From: Elizabethkingia miricola
GTDB lineage: Bacteria; Bacteroidota; Bacteroidia; Flavobacteriales; Weeksellaceae
DNA: 64,000 nt
Reading direction: 5' to 3'
NCBI RefSeq assembly: GCF_001675285.1
Contig: NZ_LSGQ01000005.1
Location: forward strand, 93,823-157,822
Each line of letters opens with the position of its first letter. Position 1 is the stretch's first letter. The position numbers and the translations under genes are program-made. The notes under the pieces were generated by a model. It was not told the DNA's origin. It was given only the letters and a program-made list of their open reading frames with translations, and made no database searches. Below are positions 19,220-27,662 of this stretch, one piece after another.

Positions 19220-19477
19220 ATGACTAACTGGAAATTCGCAAAAGCATTAGATGAAAATGAAGAATATAAAATTAATGGACTGAACATCTGGAGCTTTTAC
19301 TGGAACTGTGTTAATAAAAAAGTGGAAGTAAAAGGACCTTATGAAGGACATGTTTACTATTTCAAGGAATATGTGATTGAGGATAAAGGTAAAAAAGTAA
19401 ATTTTGTGGCCGGAGAATTTTCCAACTCTAAGGTAGGAATCTACCTGAAAGATGATTTAAGTGATGGCCATTTATAA
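19220..19477 (+). CDS. Small conserved-looking hypothetical protein
   Basis: 85 residues, no signal peptide or membrane segment, rich in aromatic and charged residues (WSFYWNCVNKKVEVKGPYEG). It looks like a compact beta-rich domain. I do not recognise the family. It lies 115 bp after paaE on the same strand, upstream of the first of two direct repeats bracketing the GxxExxY gene. Codon use resembles its neighbours, so it is probably a real gene; a role in phenylacetate metabolism is not implied. Confidence 0.6.
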   Translation: MTNWKFAKALDENEEYKINGLNIWSFYWNCVNKKVEVKGPYEGHVYYFKEYVIEDKGKKVNFVAGEFSNSKVGIYLKDDLSDGHL

Positions 19478-19496
19478 CTAATTGCCAACATAATAC

Positions 19497-20098
19497 TAAT
19501 TAGTGCCATTGTGTTAAAAATATAGATACAGAAGGGTAATTTTTATAAACACAAAGACACAAATTATATTTTAAATAAATACGCTTTTTAAGACACAAGA
19601 AAATCAAAGATTTTCAAAATTCAAAATATATGACAGAGAATGAATTGTCGAGAATTGTATTTGATTTAGGCCTGAAAATCCATAAAAAATTAGGAGCAGG
19701 TTTATTCGAAAGTGTCTATGAAGAATGTATGTATTATGAACTTAAAAATTTTGGGTTAGAAGTTGAAAAGCAAAAGTATCTGCCAATTGTTTATGAAACT
19801 CTCATTATAGAAAATGCTTTCAGGGTTGATTTAATAGTTGAGAATAAATTGATTCTGGAGATAAAAACTGTAGATTTTATAAATGATATTCATAAGGCTC
19901 AGATTTTAACCTACTTAAAAATGACAGGATTAAAATTAGGATTACTGCTGAATTTTAGGACAGATGTTTTTAAAGATGGTGTTAAGAGAGTTATAAACGG
20001 GAAGATATCTTAGTATAAATATATTGCGAAGCAATCAGTGCCTTAAAAACATTAGTAAGGATAAAAGATTAATTAGTGCCATTGTGTTAAAAAATATA
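19497..20098. repeat. Direct repeats flanking the GxxExxY gene
   Basis: TAATTAGTGCCATTGTGTTA with following AAAAATATA occurs at 19497-19524 and again at 20070-20098; the only indel is one extra A. The second copy runs up to the paaA start at 20103. The first copy would therefore have been the original paaA leader, or the whole segment between them (about 570 bp with the GxxExxY gene) entered by an event that duplicated the leader. Confidence 0.75.
19630..20013 (+). CDS. GxxExxY family protein
   Basis: 127 residues. The family-defining GLFESVY motif is near residues 24-30, followed by VDLIVENKLILEIKTV, which resembles the PD-(D/E)xK nuclease core (D, then E-x-K). Biological role of the family is unknown; a nuclease-like fold is inferred. 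Members commonly occur as isolated, variably present genes. Here it interrupts the paa cluster between paaE and paaA and lies between direct repeats that duplicate the paaA leader, which points to insertion. Confidence 0.85.
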   Translation: MTENELSRIVFDLGLKIHKKLGAGLFESVYEECMYYELKNFGLEVEKQKYLPIVYETLIIENAFRVDLIVENKLILEIKTVDFINDIHKAQILTYLKMTGLKLGLLLNFRTDVFKDGVKRVINGKIS

Positions 20099-20102
20099 AA
20101 TA

Positions 20103-21044
20103 ATGGATTTAGAAAAGTTTGTACAATACGTACATGAAGAAAATAAAGTAGAACCAAAAGATATAATGCCTGATGATTACAGGAAGTTACTGGTTCGTCA
20201 GATTTCTCAGCATGCACATTCCGAGATTGTGGGAATGCTTCCGGAAGCCAACTGGATCTCCAGAGCACCATCATTGAGAAGGAAAATGGCATTACTGGCA
20301 AAAGTTCAGGATGAGGCAGGGCATGGCTTATATCTTTATGCAGCTACGGAAACATTGGGGAACGGAACTATAAGATCCGACAGGGATGCTACATATGATG
20401 ATATGTTGTCCGGGAAGGCAAAGTATTCCAGTATCTTTAATTATCCTACACTAAGCTGGGCAGATATAGGTGCGATAGGCTGGCTTGTAGACGGAGCAGC
20501 GATTATGAACCAGGTAATGCTGATGGGTAATTCTTATGGGCCGTATTCCAGAGCAATGGTAAGAATCTGCAAAGAAGAATCTTTTCACCAAAGACAAGGT
20601 TATGAAATCCTAATGGCACTTTGTCGTGGAACAAAGCAGCAGAAAGAAATGGCTCAGGCAGCATTAAACCGTTTCTGGTGGCCTGCATTAATGATGTTTG
20701 GTCCAAATGATGAACATTCTCCAAACTCTAAATTATCAATGAATTACAGAGTAAAACGTGAGAGTAATGACAGTCTTCGTCAGAGATTTATAGATGTTAC
20801 CGTTCCGCAGGCCGAATTTTTAGGGCTAACCATTCCGGATAAAGATTTAAAATGGAATGAAGAAAAAGGGCACTACGACTTTGGAGAGCTTCCATGGAAC
20901 GAATTTATGGAAGTATTAAAAGGTAATGGACCTTGTAATAAAAAGAGATTACAGACTAAAGTAAAAGCTCAACAGGAAAACCTTTGGGTAAAAGAAGCAG
21001 CTGCAGCTTTTGCCGAAAAACAACAAGAAGAAGTAATAAAATAA
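20103..21044 (+). CDS. paaA: 1,2-phenylacetyl-CoA epoxidase catalytic subunit A
   Basis: Di-iron oxygenase subunit that inserts one oxygen atom into the aromatic ring of phenylacetyl-CoA, in complex with PaaB, PaaC and PaaE. 313 residues. Iron ligands are visible as Glu41, EAGH (71-74) and ESFH (159-162), two ExxH pairs as in bacterial multicomponent monooxygenases. The start at 20103 immediately follows the second copy of the direct repeat. paaB lies 134 bp downstream across a repeat-filled spacer. Confidence 0.97.
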   Translation: MDLEKFVQYVHEENKVEPKDIMPDDYRKLLVRQISQHAHSEIVGMLPEANWISRAPSLRRKMALLAKVQDEAGHGLYLYAATETLGNGTIRSDRDATYDDMLSGKAKYSSIFNYPTLSWADIGAIGWLVDGAAIMNQVMLMGNSYGPYSRAMVRICKEESFHQRQGYEILMALCRGTKQQKEMAQAALNRFWWPALMMFGPNDEHSPNSKLSMNYRVKRESNDSLRQRFIDVTVPQAEFLGLTIPDKDLKWNEEKGHYDFGELPWNEFMEVLKGNGPCNKKRLQTKVKAQQENLWVKEAAAAFAEKQQEEVIK

Positions 21045-21045
21045 T

Positions 21046-21175
21046 GTAACAATATACCAATGTAAAAATGTAACAATCAATTGTCATTCTGAGCATAAAC
21101 TGAAGGTTTACGAACGTAGTTCATGAAGAATATCATTGGTAAATTGGTACATTGATACATTGTTAAATTAATTTG
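21046..21175. repeat. Nested repeats filling the paaA-paaB spacer
   Basis: The left arm is built of AATGTAACAATATACCAATG words. The right arm (CATTGGTAAATTGGTACATT and on, about 21135-21171) is roughly complementary over some 35 bp. Between them sits a copy of the dispersed word TGTCATTCTGAGC (21082-21095). No coding frame. Confidence 0.6.
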
Positions 21176-21178
21176 ACT

Positions 21179-21460
21179 ATGGCAAATTTAGATATGTGGG
21201 AAGTTTTTATTCAGACAAAACCGGGCTTATCCCACAAGCATGCAGGAACAGTACAGGCACCCACAGCAGAGATGGCATTACAAAATGCCAGAGATGTTTA
21301 TACAAGAAGAAAAGAAGGAACCTGTGTATGGGTAGTGCCGAGTAAATATATAGTAAGCTCCGAAGGAGTAGATCAGGAAGCATTCTTTGATCCTGCGGAT
21401 GATAAGCTATACCGCCATCCGACTTTCTATGAAATCCCTAATGATGTAAAAAATATGTAA
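21179..21460 (+). CDS. paaB: 1,2-phenylacetyl-CoA epoxidase subunit B
   Basis: Small non-catalytic subunit needed for assembly of the PaaABC(E) complex. 93 residues from the ATG at 21179 (MANLDMWEVF); an in-frame ATG two codons upstream is less likely because the family starts near this point. Characteristic segments: WEVFIQTKPGLSHKHAG and ALQNARDVYTRR. The spacer to paaC (71 bp) contains a perfect 12-bp inverted repeat. Confidence 0.94.
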   Translation: MANLDMWEVFIQTKPGLSHKHAGTVQAPTAEMALQNARDVYTRRKEGTCVWVVPSKYIVSSEGVDQEAFFDPADDKLYRHPTFYEIPNDVKNM

Positions 21461-21483
21461 ATTATAGAAGTGAGAAGTTAGAT

Positions 21484-21529
21484 TATAGAATTTAGTCTGA
21501 TTTCTAACCTCTAGTTTCTAAATTCTATA
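21484..21529. repeat. Inverted repeat in the paaB-paaC spacer
   Basis: TATAGAATTTAG (21484-21495) and CTAAATTCTATA (21518-21529) are perfectly complementary, loop 22 nt. It ends three bases before the paaC start and could occlude it in RNA. Confidence 0.65.
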
Positions 21530-21531
21530 CA

Positions 21532-22281
21532 ATGAATCCATTATATAACTACTTATTAAAACTGGCAGATGATAGCTTTATCATGGGGCAGAGGCTTGCA
21601 GAATGGTGTGGTGAAGGACCATACTTGGAAGAAGATATTGCTTTAACCAATATTGCTTTGGATGAATTAGGGCAGGCCAATAATTTTTACCAGTATGCAT
21701 CACGTCTGAGTGATGATGGAAAAAGTGAAGATGATATAGCTTTCCTGAGATATGAACATGAATATGTAAATGCACATTGGACGGAGCTACCTAACGAGGA
21801 CTATGCACAAACTATTCTTAAAGTATATGTTTTTTCTATCTATCAGAAATTGATGTACGAGGCTTTATCCACATCAGCAGATGAAGAACTGTCTGCGGTT
21901 GCACAGAAATCTCTGAAGGAGGTTAGATATCACTATACCCATACTTCTTCATGGATGCGGATTTTTGCTCAGGGAACAGAAGAAAGCCGCAAGCGCCTTA
22001 TAAATGCTATTGAGAATATTTGGGAATATACCAAAGGCTTATTTGCACATGTAGAAGGGGAAGAAGATTTGATCGCTTTAAATATAGCTCCAAATACAGA
22101 TGAACTTTACCAACAATTTATAGCAATTACAAAAAAGGACTTCCAGGATTTCGGGTTAGAATATCCGGAGAATCCTTTTATGCAGCTTAAATCCAGAACA
22201 GGATACCATACAGAATACTTTGGCTATATCCTTTGTGAATTACAATATATGCAAAGAGCCTATCCTAGTTGTACATGGTAA
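21532..22281 (+). CDS. paaC: 1,2-phenylacetyl-CoA epoxidase subunit C
   Basis: Structural ferritin-like partner of PaaA. 249 residues, normal for the family. Typical stretches are LADDSFIMGQRLAEWCGEGPYLEEDIAL at the start and VRYHYTHTSSWM in the middle. Unlike PaaA it does not catalyse oxygen insertion. The hydrolase gene follows only six bases downstream and paaD after that, so these three are a tight transcription unit. Confidence 0.95.
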   Translation: MNPLYNYLLKLADDSFIMGQRLAEWCGEGPYLEEDIALTNIALDELGQANNFYQYASRLSDDGKSEDDIAFLRYEHEYVNAHWTELPNEDYAQTILKVYVFSIYQKLMYEALSTSADEELSAVAQKSLKEVRYHYTHTSSWMRIFAQGTEESRKRLINAIENIWEYTKGLFAHVEGEEDLIALNIAPNTDELYQQFIAITKKDFQDFGLEYPENPFMQLKSRTGYHTEYFGYILCELQYMQRAYPSCTW

Positions 22282-22287
22282 AGGACA

Positions 22288-23094
22288 ATGAAGGTATTTC
22301 TGAAAATAATTATATTTTTTCTGATAGTATATTTAGTGCTATGTGCAGCAGCGTACTATTATCAGGAGAAAATAATATTTCATCCGGAAAAACTGCCAGA
22401 GAACTATACTTATAATTTCGAAGGCAATGCAGAAGAAATACCGATTGTAACAAAAGACAATAAAAAGCTAAGCTCTGTATTATTCAGAGTTCCGGACTCC
22501 AAAGGTGTTATTTTTTACCTTCATGGCAATGGTGGCTCAATAAAAGGCTGGGGCGAAGTAGCTAAACTTTATAACAGTATGAATTATGATGTTTTCATAT
22601 TGGATTACAGAGGCTATGGGAAAAGTGAAGGAAGCATAGAAAGTAAAGATCAGCTATTTTCGGATGTAGAAGTAGCATATAAAGAAATAGAAAAAAGGTA
22701 TCCTGAAAATAAAATTATTATCCTGGGATATTCTGTAGGAACCGGATTAGCAGCAAAACTAGCTTCGGTTAGTAATGCTCGTTTATTAATCTTGCAGGCA
22801 CCCTACTATAGTCTGAGGGATGAGATGAAACAACAGTTTTCGTTCCTTCCCGGATTTTTACTAAAATATAATTTTGAAACCTATCAATATCTGAAAACTG
22901 TGAAATCTCCGGTTATTATATTTCATGGTAATGCAGATGAGGTAATTAATTATAATGCTTCTTTGAGGCTGAAAAATAATTTCAAAAAAGGAGATAGCCT
23001 GATTGTATTGAATAATCAGGGACATAATGGAATGACAGATAATGGGGATTATCAAAAAGCAATGGCAAAAGTCCTTGACTTTGATAAAAAATAA
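22288..23094 (+). CDS. Membrane-anchored alpha/beta hydrolase (BEM46/S33-like)
   Basis: 268 residues. An N-terminal membrane segment (about 3-24) precedes an alpha/beta-hydrolase domain: oxyanion loop YLHGNGGS, nucleophile elbow GYSVGTG (Ser), Asp in GNADEV and His in NQGHNG, a complete triad. It sits between paaC and paaD with 6- and 4-nt gaps, a position not found in classic paa operons. It might hydrolyse a CoA thioester or ester by-product, but this is inference. It could equally be an unrelated passenger. Confidence 0.8.
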   Translation: MKVFLKIIIFFLIVYLVLCAAAYYYQEKIIFHPEKLPENYTYNFEGNAEEIPIVTKDNKKLSSVLFRVPDSKGVIFYLHGNGGSIKGWGEVAKLYNSMNYDVFILDYRGYGKSEGSIESKDQLFSDVEVAYKEIEKRYPENKIIILGYSVGTGLAAKLASVSNARLLILQAPYYSLRDEMKQQFSFLPGFLLKYNFETYQYLKTVKSPVIIFHGNADEVINYNASLRLKNNFKKGDSLIVLNNQGHNGMTDNGDYQKAMAKVLDFDKK

Positions 23095-23098
23095 GAAA

Positions 23099-23563
23099 AT
23101 GAATGAACTTTTAGACATATTAAAAACAATTCCAGATCCTGAAATTCCGGTAATCGATATTGTGGAACTGGGTATTGTAAGAGAAGCAAAGATGCTTGGT
23201 GTAAGTACTTGTGAAGTAACTATTACACCTACTTATTCTGCCTGTCCGGCTATGTTCACTATTGAAGAAGATATTACCAAGGTAATGAAGGAGAACGGCT
23301 GGGATGCAAAAGTGGTAACCAAAATGTTCCCAATCTGGACGACTGATTGGTTAACTGATGAAGCCAGAGAGAAATTAAGAGCCTACGGAATTACACCTCC
23401 TGAAAGAGGAGCAGACGAACATCATATCGGAAAACCTAAGAAATGTCCACGTTGTGGATCTATGCATACCAAACAGATCAGCAGATTTGGATCTACTTTG
23501 TGTAAAGCATCTTATCAATGTTTAGATTGTCTGGAACCCTTTGATTATTTTAAATGCCATTGA
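23099..23563 (+). CDS. paaD: 1,2-phenylacetyl-CoA epoxidase maturation subunit D
   Basis: 154 residues from the ATG at 23099 (MNELLDILKTIPDPEIPV); the longer frame overlaps the upstream hydrolase and is rejected. The N-terminal MIP18/DUF59 domain (IPDPEIPVIDIVELGIV, TPTYSACPA) indicates iron-sulfur or di-iron centre assembly. The C-terminus is a four-Cys zinc ribbon (CPRCG, then CLDC) as in PaaD. It probably loads or protects the PaaA/PaaE metal centres. Confidence 0.93.
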   Translation: MNELLDILKTIPDPEIPVIDIVELGIVREAKMLGVSTCEVTITPTYSACPAMFTIEEDITKVMKENGWDAKVVTKMFPIWTTDWLTDEAREKLRAYGITPPERGADEHHIGKPKKCPRCGSMHTKQISRFGSTLCKASYQCLDCLEPFDYFKCH

Positions 23564-23572
23564 TACAAATTA

Positions 23573-23735
23573 ATGTAACAATGTGGCAATGTAACAGTTT
23601 ATCAATATAGAAACGTAACAATGAATCAGTTTACTAATAGAATTTACGGATATGCGGAGCATAGCAATGTTATTGTCAGATTGCTGTAGTATTAGATTGT
23701 TACATTAATTTAGATTGTTATATTGGTACACTAAA
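23573..23735. repeat. Repeat-filled paaD-paaG spacer
   Basis: TAACAATGTGGCAATGTAAC-type words on the left and GATTGTTACATTAATTTAGA-type words on the right are roughly complementary. The 180-bp spacer contains no coding frame. It is related in word content to the spacers at 21046 and 27540. Confidence 0.55.
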
Positions 23736-23745
23736 AAAATATTTT

Positions 23746-24549
23746 ATGGAATATACTCAAATTGATATTGAATCAAAATTAGAAGGAAAACTAAAAATAG
23801 CTTATCTCAACCAACCTGAAAGTTATAATTCACTTAACAAAAAAATGTTGAGTGAAATTCGCCATTTTATGGAAGAATGTGATAAAGACGAAAAGGTGCG
23901 ATGTATTGCTGTTTCCGGAAGAGGAAAAGCTTTTTGTTCCGGTCAGAATCTTAAGGAAGCTTTGGCTTTGGGCAAAGATGCTGAGGAAGAGAGAATCATA
24001 CAGCGTATGGTTATCGACTACTATAATCCAATGGTGAAATCTATTGTAAAAAATTCAAAGCCTGTTATTGCATTGGTTAATGGCCCTGCGGTAGGAGCAG
24101 GTGCTATGCTGGGGCTTATCTGTGATTTTACACTGGCTACAGAAAGTTCTTATTTTTCACAGGCATTTGTGAATATCGGACTGATTCCGGATACTGCAGG
24201 AACTTATTATTTGCCAAAACTATTGGGCAGACAGTTGGCCAGCTATTTAGCATTTACCGGAAAGAAACTTTCATCGGCCGAAGCGAAACAGTTGGGATTA
24301 ATAGCTGATGTCTTCAAAGATGAAGAGTTTGAGGCAAAAGCGGGTGAAGTTTTAGCTCAGATATCTAATCTGCCGACAAAAGCAATTGGTTTAACCAAAA
24401 AAGCTTTTAATAATTCTTATACCAATACATTGAGTGAGCAGTTGGATTTGGAAGGCATTTACCAACAAGATGCTGCTGAAACTGAAGACTTCAAAGAAGG
24501 TGTAAGAGCATTTTTAGAGAAAAGACAACCGGATTATAAAGGAAAATAA
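23746..24549 (+). CDS. paaG: Enoyl-CoA hydratase/isomerase, probable ring epoxide isomerase PaaG
   Basis: 267-residue crotonase-fold enzyme, assigned as 2-(1,2-epoxy-1,2-dihydrophenyl)acetyl-CoA isomerase that forms the oxepin-CoA. The oxyanion-hole segments are RGKAFCSGQNLKEA and NGPAVGAGAML. The later FVNIGLIPDTAGTYYLPKLLG stretch carries Asp149 in place of a second catalytic Glu, as in PaaG/PaaB-type isomerases. It precedes paaH across a spacer with a perfect hairpin. A second crotonase at 35233 may be the partner PaaF. Confidence 0.87.
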   Translation: MEYTQIDIESKLEGKLKIAYLNQPESYNSLNKKMLSEIRHFMEECDKDEKVRCIAVSGRGKAFCSGQNLKEALALGKDAEEERIIQRMVIDYYNPMVKSIVKNSKPVIALVNGPAVGAGAMLGLICDFTLATESSYFSQAFVNIGLIPDTAGTYYLPKLLGRQLASYLAFTGKKLSSAEAKQLGLIADVFKDEEFEAKAGEVLAQISNLPTKAIGLTKKAFNNSYTNTLSEQLDLEGIYQQDAAETEDFKEGVRAFLEKRQPDYKGK

Positions 24550-24559
24550 AATATACAGA

Positions 24560-24602
24560 ACTATGTAAAATGTACAGCGCATAAAAGTACATTTTACATA
24601 GT
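24560..24602. repeat. Perfect 16-bp inverted repeat, paaG-paaH spacer
   Basis: ACTATGTAAAATGTAC (24560-24575) and GTACATTTTACATAGT (24587-24602) are exact complements with an 11-nt loop. No T-run follows, so it is not a standard terminator; it may be an RNA-stabilising element or remnant of a mobile repeat. Confidence 0.75.
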
Positions 24603-24621
24603 ACATTTTACATGATATAAA

Positions 24622-25755
24622 ATGAAAAATATAGGAGTAATCGGCTCAGGAACAATGGGGATTGGGATAGCTCAGGTAGCGTCGGCCAACGGATGTAACG
24701 TGTTTTTGTTTGATGCAAATTCTTTGCAAACCGAAAAAGCATTACAAAACCTGAAACAAACATTGACGAAGCTTGCTGAGAAACAAAAGATATCAGTTGA
24801 AGAATCTGAACAAATTTTCAGCAGAATCAAATTTTGTACAAGGCTGCAAGAGCTAAAAGATGCCGATTTAGTTATTGAAGCCATTATTGAAAACAAAGAG
24901 ATTAAAACCAAAGTGTTTTCAGAGCTGGAGGATTATGTATCCGATACTTGTATAATTGGCTCCAATACATCTTCTATTTCAATTACTTCATTATCGTCCG
25001 AGCTGAAAAGACCAGAGCGTTTTATTGGTATTCATTTTTTCAACCCTGCACCTTTGATGCCTTTGGTAGAGATTATCCCTGGATTACTCACGGATGAACA
25101 ATTACCACAGAAAGTTTACGATTTAATGAAATCCTGGAACAAAGTTCCGGTAATTGCGAAGGATATTCCCGGCTTTATTGTCAACAGAATTGCGCGCCCT
25201 TACTATGGTGAGGCATTAAGGATTGTTGAAGAAAATATAGCAACACCACAACAGGTAGATGATGCTATGACCAGTCTGGGTAATTTTAGAATGGGACCTT
25301 TTGAACTGATGGATCTTATCGGAATCGATGTAAACTTTGCCGTGACAACAACCGTTTATAAGGATTATTTCTACGATCCTAAATATAAACCTTCCTTACT
25401 ACAACAACGTATGGCAGAAGCCAAGCTTTTGGGGAGAAAAACAAATCGGGGATTTTATGACTATCGGGAAGGAGCTGTAAAGTCTGTCGCTCATAGGGAT
25501 GATGCATTATATCAAAAGATTTTTATAAGAATTATTTCTATGCTGGTTAATGAGGCTGTGGAGGCCAAAAGACTAGGTATTGCCAATGACGAAGATATAG
25601 AACTGGCAATGCAGAAAGGTGTAAATTACCCTAAAGGCTTACTAAGCTGGGGACAGGAAATTGGTTATAAAACCATTTCCGAAACACTTCAAAACCTCCA
25701 TGACGAATACCAGGAGGAACGCTACAGACAAAGCCCTTTACTTAATAAAATATAA
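24622..25755 (+). CDS. paaH: 3-hydroxyadipyl-CoA dehydrogenase
   Basis: NAD-dependent 3-hydroxyacyl-CoA dehydrogenase oxidising 3-hydroxyadipyl-CoA to 3-oxoadipyl-CoA. 377 residues. Rossmann motif GSGTMGIGIA at 8-17, catalytic region FIGIHFFNPAPLMPLVEII, and the dimerisation domain beginning DIPGFIVNRIARPYYGEA. It carries an extra C-terminal ~90-residue helical segment relative to the ~285-residue short form, as is common in PaaH proteins. Downstream lies the dispersed repeat, then paaI. Confidence 0.92.
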   Translation: MKNIGVIGSGTMGIGIAQVASANGCNVFLFDANSLQTEKALQNLKQTLTKLAEKQKISVEESEQIFSRIKFCTRLQELKDADLVIEAIIENKEIKTKVFSELEDYVSDTCIIGSNTSSISITSLSSELKRPERFIGIHFFNPAPLMPLVEIIPGLLTDEQLPQKVYDLMKSWNKVPVIAKDIPGFIVNRIARPYYGEALRIVEENIATPQQVDDAMTSLGNFRMGPFELMDLIGIDVNFAVTTTVYKDYFYDPKYKPSLLQQRMAEAKLLGRKTNRGFYDYREGAVKSVAHRDDALYQKIFIRIISMLVNEAVEAKRLGIANDEDIELAMQKGVNYPKGLLSWGQEIGYKTISETLQNLHDEYQEERYRQSPLLNKI

Positions 25756-25780
25756 AAGTAATTAAGAGTATAATAAACAT

Positions 25781-25806
25781 ATGTCATGCTGAGCGTAGTC
25801 GAAGCA
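25781..25806. repeat. Dispersed intergenic repeat (ATGTCATGCTGAGCGTAGTC then GAAGCA)
   Basis: Best-preserved copy in the window of the word that also appears as an inverted pair at 4151-4251 and in decayed form at 21082 and 31794. It lies in the paaH-paaI spacer. Confidence 0.6.
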
Positions 25807-25829
25807 TCTATTGTTAAATTAAATAAATA

Positions 25830-26243
25830 ATGAAGCCAGAACAAATTGCAGATTATATGCTCAGTCAGGATGAATTCTCCAAATGGATGGGAATAAAACT
25901 GATAGAGGTTAAAGAAAATTATTGTTTAATAGAAATGCCAGTCAGAAAAGAAATGCTGAATGGATTAAAAACTGTTCATGGTGGAGTAACTTTTGCTTTT
26001 GCTGATTCAGCTTTAGCTTTTTCTTCCAACAATTCCGGAGATGCAGCAGTAGCACTGAATTGTGTGATAAATTTTACAACTGCCGGAAGAGAAGGTGATA
26101 TTTTTCGTGCGGAAAGCAAGTTGGTGAATGAAACCAGAAAGACTGCAGTTTATGATATCAATATCACAAATCAGGAACAAAAATTAGTAGCAAAATTCAC
26201 AGGAACAGTTTATAAAATTGGAAAAAAAGTAACTGAATTATAA
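25830..26243 (+). CDS. paaI: Acyl-CoA thioesterase PaaI
   Basis: Hot-dog fold thioesterase, 137 residues, thought to rescue CoA from dead-end phenylacetyl- or hydroxyphenylacetyl-CoA esters. The HGGVTFAFADSALAFSSN signature contains the conserved catalytic Asp, and the length matches PaaI. It lies between paaH and paaJ on the same strand. Confidence 0.92.
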   Translation: MKPEQIADYMLSQDEFSKWMGIKLIEVKENYCLIEMPVRKEMLNGLKTVHGGVTFAFADSALAFSSNNSGDAAVALNCVINFTTAGREGDIFRAESKLVNETRKTAVYDINITNQEQKLVAKFTGTVYKIGKKVTEL

Positions 26244-26260
26244 AGATGTTGAGTGGCATG

Positions 26261-26317
26261 AATTTGAAAATGTGATACTTTAATTTTCAAATTAGCCTAT
26301 TCTCAAATTTTCAAATT
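26261..26317. repeat. Inverted repeats in the paaI-paaJ spacer
   Basis: AATTTGAAAAT (26261-26271) faces two copies of ATTTTCAAATT (26283-26293 and 26307-26317), giving two alternative hairpins. No T-run; the spacer has no gene. Confidence 0.6.
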
Positions 26318-26323
26318 AGTATT

Positions 26324-27529
26324 ATGAACAACGTATACATCATAGATTATATAAGAACTCCTGTTTCAAAGCTGCAAGGAGGTTTATCTGAAGTAAGGGC
26401 AGATGATTTAGCCGCAATAGTTATTAAGGAAATAATGGAGAGAAACCCGGAAGTTCCCGTAGATGAAATTGAAGATGTTATTTTCGGATGTGCTAATCAG
26501 GCCGGAGAAGATAACCGTAATGTAGCAAGGATGGCTCTTTTATTAGCTGGCCTTCCATACAAAATAGGAGGAGAGACAGTGAACAGGCTTTGTGCCTCAG
26601 GAATGTCCGCTGTTGCCAATGCTTTCCGGGCTATTGCTGCAGGTGAGGGAGAAATTTATATTGCAGGCGGTGTAGAGCACATGACGCGCTCTCCTTATGT
26701 AATGTCTAAACCAAGTGCTGCATATGGACGGGATAGCCAGATGTATGATACAACTTTCGGATGGCGGTTTGTAAATCCTAAAATGAAAGAAATGTATGGT
26801 GTAGACGGAATGGGGGAAACTGCAGAAAATCTGGCTGATCTGCATAATATCAGCAGAGAAGACCAGGATCAATTTGCATTGTGGTCACAACAAAAAGCTA
26901 CTAAAGCACAAGATAGCGGAAGGCTGGCTGAAGAAATGGTAAGAGTAGAAATTCCACAAAGAAAAGGAGATCCTGTAGTATTTGATAAAGACGAATTTAT
27001 TAAGCCTACAACAACTATAGAAGTATTGGCAAAGCTTCGTCCTGCTTTCAGAAAAGAAGGTAGTGTAACAGCCGGAAATGCTTCCGGAATGAATGACGGT
27101 GCTGCTGCTCTTATCTTGGCAAGCGAAGAAGCTGTAAAAAAATATGGTTTAAAACCAAAAGCAAAAATACTAGGATCTGCTGTAGCCGGAGTAGAGCCCC
27201 GAATTATGGGAATAGGTCCGGTAGAAGCAACCCAGAAGCTGTTAAAAAGACTAAACCTTTCTTTGGAGGATATCGATATTATTGAATTAAATGAAGCATT
27301 TGCCGCACAAGCACTTGCCGTAACCAGAAGCTTAGGTTTAGAGGACAATGATCAGAGAGTTAATCCAAACGGGGGAGCCATTGCAATAGGACATCCGCTT
27401 GGAGTATCAGGAGCCAGAATTATTGGATCTGCAGCTCTGGAATTACAGAAACAAAATAAAAAATATGCGTTGTGTACACTTTGTATCGGTGTTGGACAAG
27501 GCTATGCAATGGTAATTGAAAAAGTATAA
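26324..27529 (+). CDS. paaJ: 3-oxoadipyl-CoA/acetyl-CoA thiolase
   Basis: Thiolase that cleaves 3-oxoadipyl-CoA into acetyl-CoA and succinyl-CoA, the last step of the pathway. 401 residues, standard. Nucleophilic Cys90 in RLCASGMSAV, the NEAFAAQ motif, His in GGAIAIGHPLGVSGARI, and the second Cys in CTLCIGVGQG are all present. Its position in the cluster supports PaaJ over a general fatty-acid thiolase. Confidence 0.94.
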   Translation: MNNVYIIDYIRTPVSKLQGGLSEVRADDLAAIVIKEIMERNPEVPVDEIEDVIFGCANQAGEDNRNVARMALLLAGLPYKIGGETVNRLCASGMSAVANAFRAIAAGEGEIYIAGGVEHMTRSPYVMSKPSAAYGRDSQMYDTTFGWRFVNPKMKEMYGVDGMGETAENLADLHNISREDQDQFALWSQQKATKAQDSGRLAEEMVRVEIPQRKGDPVVFDKDEFIKPTTTIEVLAKLRPAFRKEGSVTAGNASGMNDGAAALILASEEAVKKYGLKPKAKILGSAVAGVEPRIMGIGPVEATQKLLKRLNLSLEDIDIIELNEAFAAQALAVTRSLGLEDNDQRVNPNGGAIAIGHPLGVSGARIIGSAALELQKQNKKYALCTLCIGVGQGYAMVIEKV

Positions 27530-27539
27530 TATTTTCAAT

Positions 27540-27645
27540 AATGTAACAATATAACAATGTAACAGTTTCCAATAGAATATATACTCTTTCAATAAGGCAG
27601 GATATTTATTGTTACATTGATAAACTGATACATTGCTAAATTAAA
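27540..27645. repeat. Repeat-filled paaJ-paaY spacer
   Basis: AATGTAACAATATAACAATG (from 27540, continuing TAACAGTTT) is imperfectly complementary to the ATTGTTACATTGATAAACTG region at about 27608-27642. Same word family as in the paaA-paaB and paaD-paaG spacers. Confidence 0.6.
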
Positions 27646-27662
27646 TTTTTAATAAAAATTTT

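Noticed and set aside
26869..27348. 159-codon minus-strand frame inside paaJ
   Set aside because: Mirror of a well-conserved thiolase; Ser/Ala-rich composition typical of an antisense shadow.
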